Below are positions 32,859-40,184 of a stretch of DNA of 64,000 nt, one piece after another. Position 1 is the first letter of the stretch; every line of letters begins with the position of its first letter. Source of the stretch: Verrucomicrobiales bacterium (GTDB lineage Bacteria; Verrucomicrobiota; Verrucomicrobiia; Limisphaerales; J093); the NCBI GenBank assembly GCA_015075445.1, contig JABTUJ010000009.1, positions 1 through 64,000 on the forward strand, in the 5' to 3' direction. A model generated the notes under the pieces. It was not told where the DNA came from. It did not search any database and saw only the letters and a list, made by a program, of their open reading frames with translations. The translations under genes and the position numbers were made by a program.

Positions 32859-33210
32859 TGGTGGAGGCGAGGGGAGTCGAACCCCTGTCCCTGACAACAA
32901 CCCCGGCCGCGACTACATGCTTAGTCGGAACTTGATTTCAGCCGCGGGAACGCCTTCCGACACGCTTCCCCGCTGCCTAGCCGGCATGAAAAATCTCGGG
33001 CCGCCGCGCGCCGTCCCCGCGTCAACCCATGCCTGCTGTTGCGTTCCTCCGGCTCAGCAGGTGTCGGCCGGTGAACGTCACGGCACGTTAGGCCGCGAGA
33101 GCCAACTCTTGGTTAGCAGTTTTGTTTGATGCGATGATTTACGAGGCCAACGCATCGTCCTCGGCATGCCGCCTCCGGCGCAGTTCCCAGGTCGAAACCA
33201 GTACGCCCCC
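32859..33210 (-). ncRNA. ssrA: Transfer-messenger RNA (tmRNA)
   Basis: 352 nt. The 5' end GGGGGCG pairs with CGCCTCC before the encoded ACCA 3' end (7-bp acceptor stem with one G-U). The T-arm GGTTCGACTCC lies near the 3' end. The tag reading frame runs 33132-33088 and encodes ASNKTANQELALAA followed by TAA; the LALAA end fits the proteolysis tag read by ClpXP. tmRNA rescues stalled ribosomes with SmpB. Its 3' end is the integration site of the adjacent island, and a copy of the last bases lies at 11728-11785. Confidence 0.95.
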
Positions 33211-33228
33211 ACCGAAGCGAACGGTCGT

Positions 33229-33257
33229 ACACTGGACGCAGAACCCCCAAGGGTCAA
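33229..33257 (-). promoter_or_regulatory. Probable ssrA promoter
   Basis: On the minus strand TTGACC (33257-33252) is followed after 17 nt by CAGTGT (33234-33229), giving a sigma70-like -35/-10 pair about 18 nt upstream of the mature tmRNA 5' end. The -10 is weak, and the assignment rests mainly on spacing and position. Confidence 0.45.
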
Positions 33258-33310
33258 GTACCCGCCTACGCCAGCCCCGTCGCCAGACCCCACGCCCGCT
33301 TGACGCCCGC

Positions 33311-34402
33311 TCACGGTTCCTGCGGGAACCCAGTGTCCGCCGCGCGCAACGCCGCAAGACAAAGGGCCAGGCTCCGCAGGTTGTCGTCACCCGAGTTCGC
33401 GGGTTCGCGCTTCTCCTCGATGGCGCACAGCAACTCCCCCATCGCCCCCCGGAAGCCGTCGTTGAACCAGCGGCCCTCAAGACGCGGGCGGCAGACGCCC
33501 TCAGCGGTCCAAAGCTCGAGCTGCTCGCATTCCAGCACCCGGCCGCGGGCGCGCAGCGTCCCGCGCGTGCCGGTGACCACCAGGCTTTCCTCGGGCCCAA
33601 ACCGGGTGTGGGCATCGAAGTCCAACGAGGCGAGACCGCGGTCGAACTGAATCATCGCCTGGGCTAGCAACGGGGGCTTCAGGGCCTGGCCGGGCGCAGG
33701 CGCGACGTGAGCGGTGACCCGGCAGGCCGGTCGACCGGCAAAGAGCTGGGCCGCCAGGTCGAACCAGTGGATACCGAAGTCGAACAGCACCAGGTGCGGC
33801 ACGTCCTCGAACGGTGTGCCCTGCGTCCAGGTGTGGTCCCAATGGATGCGGATGGCAACAGACTGAACTTCACCGAGCAACCCGGCCGCAACGGCGTGAC
33901 GCGCCCAGCTTTGATAGGGGGCCCAGCGCCCGTTCTGGTTCACCGCCAGTTTGACCCCCTGTCGACGCGCCAGCTCGACCAGCTCCGCGCCAAAGGCAAG
34001 GTCGGTCACGAACGGTTTCTGGCTAAGGACGTGTTTGCCGGCACGGAGAGCCTCGGCCATGAGCGGGCCGCGCGCTTCAGGGTGGAGCGCGAGGTCCACA
34101 ACGTCGATGTCCGCACTTTCGAACACCGCCCGGGCGTCGGCATCGACGGGCGCGGCGGGGTTGAAGGCGTCGCGTCGGGCCCGGGCGCGGTCGAGGTCGC
34201 AGTCACAGAAGGCGGCGACTTCCCAGCCGGCGTCGCGATAGGCTTCGAGGTGGTGGGAGGTGATGCCGCCGCAACCGATCAGGCCGAGGCGCGGACGGTA
34301 GGACCGGGGCATCGGTGGCCGGTAAGGCAGGTCGGGTGCCGGGATCTCCGGCGGGCCGGCATCGGCTTCCAGGGCGTAGTTGGGTTCGGCGCTTGAGCTC
34401 AT
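33311..34402 (-). CDS. Gfo/Idh/MocA family oxidoreductase
   Basis: 363 aa NAD(P)-dependent dehydrogenase. A Rossmann nucleotide-binding motif LGLIGCGGITSHH follows a 35-residue N-terminal extension. The catalytic-type QKPF is near residue 130 (the usual EKP Lys is kept, Glu replaced by Gln). The C-terminal alpha/beta domain has HLVLFDFGIHWFDL. These enzymes act on sugars or sugar acids; the substrate cannot be told. The start overlaps the stop of the second dehydrogenase gene by 4 bp, so the two are translated together. Confidence 0.86.
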   Translation of the reverse strand: MSSSAEPNYALEADAGPPEIPAPDLPYRPPMPRSYRPRLGLIGCGGITSHHLEAYRDAGWEVAAFCDCDLDRARARRDAFNPAAPVDADARAVFESADIDVVDLALHPEARGPLMAEALRAGKHVLSQKPFVTDLAFGAELVELARRQGVKLAVNQNGRWAPYQSWARHAVAAGLLGEVQSVAIRIHWDHTWTQGTPFEDVPHLVLFDFGIHWFDLAAQLFAGRPACRVTAHVAPAPGQALKPPLLAQAMIQFDRGLASLDFDAHTRFGPEESLVVTGTRGTLRARGRVLECEQLELWTAEGVCRPRLEGRWFNDGFRGAMGELLCAIEEKREPANSGDDNLRSLALCLAALRAADTGFPQEP

Positions 34403-35493
34403 GGCGCGGTGACAGAATCGATCAGGGGCACGATGCGCTTCTCGGCCGCGCTGCGACGCGCGGTATCGACGATCTGCTGGCCGATGCGCGAGACGGCGGG
34501 GCTGAGTGGTCCCTCGACAGGCCTGCCGGTCTCGAGGCAGTGGAGGAAGTACTCGACCGGGTTACGGAAGGGCGCCGCGAGGCGGTCCACGGGCAGATCG
34601 AACCCGGCGGGCTGGGCGCGGGTCTGGAGGCGGATGGCCTGGGCGTAATCCCAACTGGTCAGGGTCCCTTCGCTGCCGACGAGGACGAACCCACAGCGGG
34701 GCTGGGGCTGGTGCGTCCAGGGATCCGTGAACGTGCCCCATCGGGTCTCGAACCGCGAAAGTCCCGTGGCATAGCGAGCGAGGGTGATGCTGTGTTCGTC
34801 CACCTCGAGGCCCGGGGTCTGGTCCGTCAGGCAGACAACCTCGAGGGGCTTGGCGCCGCCGAGGAACCAGGTGCCCAGGGTCGTGCCGTAGCCCAGGTAA
34901 TCCAGCAGAGATCCACCGCCCCGCGCCTGACGGTAGAACCAGCTCCGCGCCTTGGCCTCAACCGTGGGTTCAAGTTCGACCTTGTCGGCCCCGTGATAGA
35001 GCGGGCCGCGGTTGCCGTCGTAGTAGTGCACTTCGCGGACTTCGCCGATGCGGCCCTCTTCCACGACGCGGTGCGCAGTGGCGTGAGCCGGGACCCAGCG
35101 CAGCGGCCAGTTGATGGCCAACGGCTGACCAGCGGCGGCCATCGCCGCGATCATGCGATCGGCTTCGGCGAGTGAGGCGGCGAAGGGCTTTTCGATCAAC
35201 ACCGGCACGCGATGGGCCGCGGCGCGCTCGGTCCACTCGGCGTGTTCGGCGGCGGCCGGGCAAAGGATGACCAGGTCGGGGCGGGTGCGCTCCAGACAGG
35301 CGTCCGGGTCGGTGAAAAGCCGGTCGGGCGGAACGCCGAAGCTCCGCGCGGCCGGCTGCATCCGGTCGGGTTCCGCGTCGCAGAGGCCGACGATTTCGGC
35401 GTGGGGATGCTGGGCGACCAGGCGGAGGAGGTCGCCCATGTGGAAGTGGTCGAAGTTGAGGCCGGCGACGCGCCAGCGGCGTGCTGTGCTCAT
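34399..35493 (-). CDS. Gfo/Idh/MocA family oxidoreductase
   Basis: 364 aa. The N-terminal Rossmann fold is less canonical (WRVAGLNFDHFHMGDLLRLV), but the family EKPF signature is intact near residue 100 (PVLIEKPFAASLAEAD). GGGSLLDYLGYGTTLG in the C-terminal domain carries the substrate-side segment. First of a coupled pair with 33311-34402 (4-bp overlap). Likely sugar metabolism; substrate unknown. Confidence 0.86.
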   Translation of the reverse strand: MSTARRWRVAGLNFDHFHMGDLLRLVAQHPHAEIVGLCDAEPDRMQPAARSFGVPPDRLFTDPDACLERTRPDLVILCPAAAEHAEWTERAAAHRVPVLIEKPFAASLAEADRMIAAMAAAGQPLAINWPLRWVPAHATAHRVVEEGRIGEVREVHYYDGNRGPLYHGADKVELEPTVEAKARSWFYRQARGGGSLLDYLGYGTTLGTWFLGGAKPLEVVCLTDQTPGLEVDEHSITLARYATGLSRFETRWGTFTDPWTHQPQPRCGFVLVGSEGTLTSWDYAQAIRLQTRAQPAGFDLPVDRLAAPFRNPVEYFLHCLETGRPVEGPLSPAVSRIGQQIVDTARRSAAEKRIVPLIDSVTAP

Positions 35494-35508
35494 GTGATTG
35501 GAGCGTGA

Positions 35509-36210
35509 TCAAACACGGTTGCTGCGGGCAAGCAAGGCTCCGCGTCGGAGGTAGAGCAGGGCGATGAAATCGTACAAGGCGTGCGTGAGGATAGGGGCCA
35601 GCAGTCCGCCGGTGACATGAGCTTCCCAACCCAGGAGGGCGCCGATCAACGTGGCCAGGACCGCGTAGGCGGGGGTGATGGCATGCCCCAACCCGAAGGC
35701 CACCGCGGCCAAAGCACCGGCAGCCAGGGGGCCCAGGGCGGGCGTCAGCCCGGCTTGGAGGCAGCCCCGGAACAGCGCTTCCTCGGCAATCCCGGCCAGC
35801 AAAGAGAGCAGGCCGATCTGCCCGACAGACCAGTAGCCCAGCAGGGGGACAAAGCGTTCGTCGAGCAGTTCGCGGATCTGCGCCAGCGGGCGGAGCCGGC
35901 TGTGCATGGCCCACCCGAAGAAGGCGAGGAGGGGAAACGCGAAGGCCACGCCGGCCGCGACGTTCGCCGCGGAGAAGCCCAGCAGCTCGTACCAACGCAC
36001 GTCGAGCCAGAACCCGAGCGCCAGGGCGCCCAGGCCGAGGAGGGTCTCGAACACGCAGCCCAGCCAGAACCAGCGTTGCGCCAGGATGTACACGCGCCGG
36101 AGATGCTCGCTGGAAAGAGTCCGGCCGGCCAGTCTCAAACCGAGGCCGCGAAGGGCGCGGCGTTGGAGGGAGAGACGAAAGGCGCCGCTGGAATACGCCG
36201 CACTCCACAC
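35509..36210 (-). CDS. CPBP family intramembrane metalloprotease
   Basis: About 233 aa with several membrane helices and the CAAX-protease/bacteriocin-processing motifs in order: EEALFRG (motif 1), FGLGHAITP (motif 2) and APILTHALYDF (motif 3). These supply Glu and His ligands for the zinc-dependent intramembrane protease. The start is uncertain. The frame is open far into the upstream PIG-L gene, but family similarity begins after it; I chose the GTG at 36210, and no clear RBS decides. A palindromic repeat remnant sits at 36262-36289 between the two genes. Confidence 0.78.
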   Translation of the reverse strand: MWSAAYSSGAFRLSLQRRALRGLGLRLAGRTLSSEHLRRVYILAQRWFWLGCVFETLLGLGALALGFWLDVRWYELLGFSAANVAAGVAFAFPLLAFFGWAMHSRLRPLAQIRELLDERFVPLLGYWSVGQIGLLSLLAGIAEEALFRGCLQAGLTPALGPLAAGALAAVAFGLGHAITPAYAVLATLIGALLGWEAHVTGGLLAPILTHALYDFIALLYLRRGALLARSNRV

Positions 36211-36261
36211 GCTTCGCGACGGTCCCGGCGAGGGCTGCAGGCGGAGCGTATCCGTGCGCGC

Positions 36262-36289
36262 GCTCCACCGATTGCGAATGTAGCGGATT
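36262..36289 (+). repeat. Isolated degenerate copy of the 97-bp array's palindrome arm
   Basis: CTCCACCGATTGCGAATGTA and the next 8 bases match the array right arm (as at 60106-60133) at 23 of 28 positions. It overlaps the stop codon of the PIG-L gene (36288). Confidence 0.55.
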
Positions 36290-37190
36290 AGGAGGAATCC
36301 GCTTCCGCCAAACCCCGGCGGTACGCGGGATTCGGCTGGCAAAGTCCACCCAGCGTTGCCCGCAACGGATCGGCCGTCGCCGCGCAAAACCCCAGGTGAG
36401 CGTGGCGCCGCCAGCCTTCGGCAAAGCGGAATCGCCTGGACATCCGGCCCACCACCCGCGCCATGTCCTCCATGGCGTCGAGGTAGGAATCCATGCCCTG
36501 CGTCGCGTCGAGCCAGGCCTTCTGGCTCTCGTGCGCGGCGAGGGCCGTGCGCTTGGCGGCCTGGACCGCGGTCGTGTCCACAAACAGCTCCGGGAGGACT
36601 TGCTGGCCGAGGCCATCGCAGAGGCCGTGCGGCAAGGCATGGTACACGGTGCACTCCCCGTTCACGGCCGGCCGGGCGGGTCGCGTGCGGTAGTTCGGCA
36701 TCCCGCGGACGAACGCCGCCGTCACCGCCACCCGGCTCGCGTTCATGTGATCTTCCATGTAGTCCTGCGGCGAATGCGTGAGCACGATCGACGGCCGCAC
36801 GTCGCGCACTAAGGCTGCCACGCGGCGCAGCAGCCGGTCCTCGTAGAAGATCTCCGCGTCATCCACCAGCGGCGGGTGCCAGTGCGCCCCGAGACGCTTC
36901 GCCGCCTCCCGGGCTTCGCCCCGTCGGACCCGGCGCGTCCGGGCCGGGCTGAAGACGTTGCTGCCGCAATTCCCGGTGGCCAGGTTCGCATAGTGCAGCT
37001 CCCACCCGGCCTTGCCGAGCAGCAGCAGCGTGCCTGCCATCAGGAACTCGATGTCATCCGGATGCGCCGCCACGGCCAACACCACCCTTCGCCCTTCGAC
37101 TTTCGAACTTCGCCCTTCGACTTTCGAACTTCGCCCTTCGACTTTCGAACTTCGCCCTTCGACTTTTGTAGTTCGCCCTTCCCTCTTCAC
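36288..37190 (-). CDS. PIG-L family deacetylase with N-terminal heptapeptide repeat
   Basis: 300 aa. LmbE/PIG-L fold: AVAAHPDDIEF carries the zinc-binding AHPDD, and THSPQDYMEDHMNASR carries the third ligand. Members deacetylate N-acetylglucosamine-type substrates; the actual substrate is unknown. Before the catalytic domain there are four near-identical copies of a (R/S)SKVEGR heptapeptide, encoded by 21-bp repeats. The GTG start at 37190 is supported by AGGAGG six bases upstream, so the repeat is translated. It is 67 bp downstream of argF on the same strand. Confidence 0.86.
   Translation of the reverse strand: MKREGRTTKVEGRSSKVEGRSSKVEGRSSKVEGRRVVLAVAAHPDDIEFLMAGTLLLLGKAGWELHYANLATGNCGSNVFSPARTRRVRRGEAREAAKRLGAHWHPPLVDDAEIFYEDRLLRRVAALVRDVRPSIVLTHSPQDYMEDHMNASRVAVTAAFVRGMPNYRTRPARPAVNGECTVYHALPHGLCDGLGQQVLPELFVDTTAVQAAKRTALAAHESQKAWLDATQGMDSYLDAMEDMARVVGRMSRRFRFAEGWRRHAHLGFCAATADPLRATLGGLCQPNPAYRRGLAEADSS
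37085..37175 (-). repeat. 21-bp tandem repeat inside the PIG-L gene
   Basis: Four units of about 21 bp; on the plus strand the unit is CTTCGCCCTTCGACTTTCGA. The last unit has changed bases (TTTTGTAGTTC). The 21-bp period keeps the frame. It is built from GAAGG(G/T)CGAA-like words similar to the heptanucleotide repeat in the uvrA-like gene. Confidence 0.8.
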
Positions 37191-37257
37191 ATCACTCCTC
37201 CTGTTCCTTGTCTCTGCCAGATCGCGCCCGGGTCGGTTTGGCGGCGGCCACTCCGCC

Positions 37258-38181
37258 TCACGCCCCGCGGGACGCGGCGTCTCGGTCGCGCTCGACGAGC
37301 CAGTCGAGAATGGCCTTCTGGGTGTGCAACCGGTTTTCGGCCTGGCGAAAGATGGTGTCCGCGTGCGCCTCGAACGTGGCTTCCTTGATCTCCATGTCGC
37401 GGTAAGCGGGCAGGCAGTGCATCACGAGCGCCCCGGGCCGGGCGAGCCGGACCAAACGCTCGTTGAGTTGGTAGGGTGCCAGGGCCTGCAAGCGTTGCGC
37501 CTGCTCGGCCTCCTTTCCCATCGACACCCAGACATCGGTGTAGAGCAGGTCCGCACCCGTCGCGGCTGCCGCCGGGTCTTCGGTGATCATCACCCGTCCC
37601 CCGGCGCGGCGCGCCGTCTCGGGGTCGGGCTGGAATCCGGCGGGGGCAGCGATGCGAAGTTGGAAATCGAGCTTGGCGGCGGCGAACAGCCACGACGCCG
37701 CCACGTTGCACGCGCCGTCCCCGAGAAAGGCCACCACCCGGCCGGCCAGTGAGCCGTGTTGCTCGCGGTAGGTGAACAGGTCGGTGAGGATCTGACACGG
37801 ATGCTCCTCGTCCGTCAGCGCGTTCACCGTCGGGATCCCGCTGTACGCCGCGAAATCCTCGACGTCCTGCTGGGCGTAGGTGCGGATCACCGCGCCGTGA
37901 ACCATGCGGCCGAGCACGCGCGCGGTGTCCTTGATGGGCTCGCCGCGGCCGAGCTGGATGTCGTTCGCATTGAGAAACAGCGGTCGCCCGCCCAGCTCAT
38001 GGATGCCCACCTCGAACGACACGCGGGTGCGCGTCGAGGATTTCGCGAAGATCATCGCCCAGGTCTGACCGCGCAGCGGCTGCGGGTGCGACGGCCGTTT
38101 CGCTTTGAAGGCGGCCACCCGCCCGAGCACGTCCTCGATCTCGCCGGACGTCAGTTGCTCCACACTTAACAGGTGTCTCAT
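37258..38181 (-). CDS. argF: Ornithine carbamoyltransferase
   Basis: 307 aa. Makes citrulline from ornithine and carbamoyl phosphate in arginine synthesis. The carbamoyl-phosphate loop is SSTRTR near residue 48, HCLPAYR near 265 supplies the catalytic Cys, and the OTC-specific ornithine loop is DVWVSMG. Length is normal. The start at 38181 (MRHLLSVEQL) matches the family N-terminus, although the frame is open further upstream. No other arginine gene is adjacent. Confidence 0.93.
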   Translation of the reverse strand: MRHLLSVEQLTSGEIEDVLGRVAAFKAKRPSHPQPLRGQTWAMIFAKSSTRTRVSFEVGIHELGGRPLFLNANDIQLGRGEPIKDTARVLGRMVHGAVIRTYAQQDVEDFAAYSGIPTVNALTDEEHPCQILTDLFTYREQHGSLAGRVVAFLGDGACNVAASWLFAAAKLDFQLRIAAPAGFQPDPETARRAGGRVMITEDPAAAATGADLLYTDVWVSMGKEAEQAQRLQALAPYQLNERLVRLARPGALVMHCLPAYRDMEIKEATFEAHADTIFRQAENRLHTQKAILDWLVERDRDAASRGA

Positions 38182-38387
38182 GGTCCACGAAATGCCCCAC
38201 CCCGCCAGCGTGCAGGGTGGGAAAAGGCGAGGATATACGCCCTCGACCGCCCCTTTGTCCATCAAGATCCCGTCACGATGCGGTGACGTGGTTGCGCTCC
38301 CCGACGCCGACCCGGTGAATAACTCGCGCTCCGCACCGCCTTGTCCCGGGTCTCCCGCTCTGTCACAACGCATCCCCATTCATTGCC

Positions 38388-39059
38388 ATGAAGTCCTCGT
38401 CCAAACCTGACACCGAAGCCCAGTTGCTCGACCTGCTGAAACAAGTGTTGCCCAAGGCCACCCCGGACCCCCGGCTGGCCGGCAAGATCTACGAGGCGGT
38501 CGAACACGAACTCAAAACCCAGGCCCGCGCCACCGCCTTCGCCAAGTTCTGCCGGCGCGTCCCCCTCCCCGACCTCGAAGCCAAGAGCGTTGCCGACGTC
38601 CGCGACCAGCTCCACGCGTCGTTCCGGGACGGCGATGTCACCGTGAAGCCCGATCGCAAGGCCAAGCTCCTCGCCGTCGAGGTGGCCCTCGCCGATGGCC
38701 AGCAGTTCAGCGGCGAAATCCCGGTCCGCGCCAACGGCGCGGCCGAACCAGAGGAGGACGGCGAACTGGCCCTCAAGTTCGTCCCCTTCCCCGTCTGTTT
38801 GCCGGGCGACCCCGAGTTGGTGTGGCTCCTGGCCAAACACGAAAACCTCACCGGCGACGAGGCCGCCATGGCCCTCGCCAAGGCCGAGGAGGATTTCTGG
38901 GCCTCGAAGACCGGACAGAAACTCCTGCGCGACCGCGTCGAGCGGAGCTTTCCGGAGTTCATCGCACGCGTCCCAGCCGGTGTGCTGCGGGACGCCGGCC
39001 TGCGCCGCCACTACAAGGAACCGGAACCGATCCAGACTTTGCGCCCGCCGGTTGGCTAA
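38388..39059 (+). CDS. Uncharacterised 223-aa protein
   Basis: Not recognised. Soluble, charged, without signal peptide or membrane helix. The N-terminus is helical (EAQLLDLLKQVLPKATPD), the centre is beta-like (LLAVEVALADGQQFSGEIPV) and the C-terminus helical (GDEAAMALAKAEEDFWASKT). The ATG at 38388 follows a spacer of 206 bp from the divergent argF. Codon use and regular secondary structure support a real gene. Confidence 0.6.
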   Translation: MKSSSKPDTEAQLLDLLKQVLPKATPDPRLAGKIYEAVEHELKTQARATAFAKFCRRVPLPDLEAKSVADVRDQLHASFRDGDVTVKPDRKAKLLAVEVALADGQQFSGEIPVRANGAAEPEEDGELALKFVPFPVCLPGDPELVWLLAKHENLTGDEAAMALAKAEEDFWASKTGQKLLRDRVERSFPEFIARVPAGVLRDAGLRRHYKEPEPIQTLRPPVG

Positions 39060-39175
39060 GCGGGAAAGGCGAAGCCCCTCGCCTCGCGTGGCTCGGAGCC
39101 TGGCAGCCGGTCAAAGTGGGGGATGCTGACTGGCCGGGCTTGCCGGGGGACGACGACCCCCGGCATGCTCTGGCC

Positions 39176-40123
39176 ATGCACCTGTCCACCCTGCTCATCC
39201 TCCTCGCGGGCGCGACGATCACCGGTTCCGTCGCGGCGGGGGAGCCGCCGTCCCTGGCCGAACGCCTGGGTTACCGGGCGACCGATCGGCTGTTGATCAT
39301 CAACGGCGACGACGCCGGCATGTGCCACGCTGCGAACGCGGGCACGCTCGAGAGCCTGGAACAAGGCCTCATGACCTCCGCCACGCTCATGGTGCCTTGC
39401 CCATGGTTCCCGGCGATCGCGGACTACGCCCGGTCACGGCCGCACCTGGACCTCGGGGTGCACCTCACGCACACGGCCGAATGGAAGTTCTATCGTTGGG
39501 GACCGGTGGCGCCGCGCGACCAGGTGCCCGGTTTGGTGGACCCGGACGGTTACCTCTGGCGCTCGGTGGAACAGGTCTACGCCCACAGCACGCCCGAGGA
39601 AGCGCTGATCGAGGGCCGAGCACAGATCCGCCGGGCCCTGGCCGCGGGACTGGACCTGACGCATCTCGATTCGCACATGGGCACGCTTCAATACGACGTG
39701 CGGTATATGGAGACGTATCTGAAGCTGGCCCTCGAGTTCAACCTGCCAGTGCGGATGGCGTCGCAGAGCACCCTTGAGAAGTTCGGCCAACCCGGCCTCC
39801 GCGCCCGGTTCGCCGCCCAAGGCATCGTGTTTCCGGACGGCCTCATCCACGAGGAACTGCGGGACGCGCGTGGCGACGTGAAGGGCTTCTGGCTTCGCAC
39901 GCTGCGCAATCTCCCGGCCGGCGTGACCGAACTCTACATCCACGCGGCCCATCCCACCGAGGAACTGCGCGCCATCACCGGCAGTTGGCAGACCCGCGGC
40001 GAGGAGTTCGAGGTCTTCACGCGCGATGCGGAGGTGCGCAAGCTCCTGGCCGACCAAGGGATCATCCGCATCGGCTACCGCCCCCTCCGCGACCTCCAAC
40101 GTTCCCAAGGGGTCAGTAGATAG
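39176..40123 (+). CDS. YdjC/ChbG-family carbohydrate deacetylase, secreted
   Basis: 315 aa with a signal peptide (MHLSTLLILLAGATITGSVA). YdjC/ChbG motifs: LLIINGDDAGMCHAANAGTL (metal-binding Asp), TSATLMVPCPW, LDLGVHLTHTAEW (His ligand), THLDSHMGTL (His) and YIHAAHPTEELR. ChbG deacetylates chito-oligosaccharides; the secreted location suggests an extracellular or periplasmic N-acetyl-sugar target. The ATG at 39176 is chosen because the signal peptide begins there. The final three residues and stop lie inside an inverted repeat (40107-40184) shared with the convergent gene. Confidence 0.83.
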   Translation: MHLSTLLILLAGATITGSVAAGEPPSLAERLGYRATDRLLIINGDDAGMCHAANAGTLESLEQGLMTSATLMVPCPWFPAIADYARSRPHLDLGVHLTHTAEWKFYRWGPVAPRDQVPGLVDPDGYLWRSVEQVYAHSTPEEALIEGRAQIRRALAAGLDLTHLDSHMGTLQYDVRYMETYLKLALEFNLPVRMASQSTLEKFGQPGLRARFAAQGIVFPDGLIHEELRDARGDVKGFWLRTLRNLPAGVTELYIHAAHPTEELRAITGSWQTRGEEFEVFTRDAEVRKLLADQGIIRIGYRPLRDLQRSQGVSR

Positions 40124-40184
40124 TATGGTACACGCGGCCGGATCGGATCCGAAAAAAGCACAATACTACTGACTGACCCCTGGG
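40107..40184. repeat. Inverted-repeat element spanning the stops of two convergent genes
   Basis: Arms AGGGGTCAGTAGATAGTAT (40108-40126) and ATACTACTGACTGACCCCT (40163-40181) face each other around about 36 bp containing GGATCGGATCC. Both convergent genes end inside an arm (GVSR-stop and GVSQ-stop). It may serve as a bidirectional terminator. The arm also resembles short palindromic repeats mobilised by REP-associated Y1 transposases (from memory). Confidence 0.6.

Larger units (their letters stand above)
11728..32881. mobile_element. Genomic island integrated at the 3' end of ssrA, carrying DISARM
   Basis: A 21-kb segment bounded by direct repeats of the tmRNA 3' end (11728-11785 and 32824-32881). 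The right copy belongs to the intact ssrA, so integration regenerated the gene, as is usual for islands using tmRNA as attachment site. Contents: DUF932 protein, membrane Mrr-like nuclease, drmC, drmB, drmA, a toxin-antitoxin-like cluster, drmMI and drmD. No tyrosine or serine recombinase gene was found inside, so the island looks unable to move on its own. The flanking genes (nadC operon, Gfo/Idh-argF cluster) are ordinary chromosomal functions. Confidence 0.8.

Noticed and set aside
37085..37175. CRISPR-like or regulatory tandem repeat
   Set aside because: The 21-bp units are contiguous without spacers and lie in the translated start of the PIG-L gene, which has a good ribosome binding site upstream.
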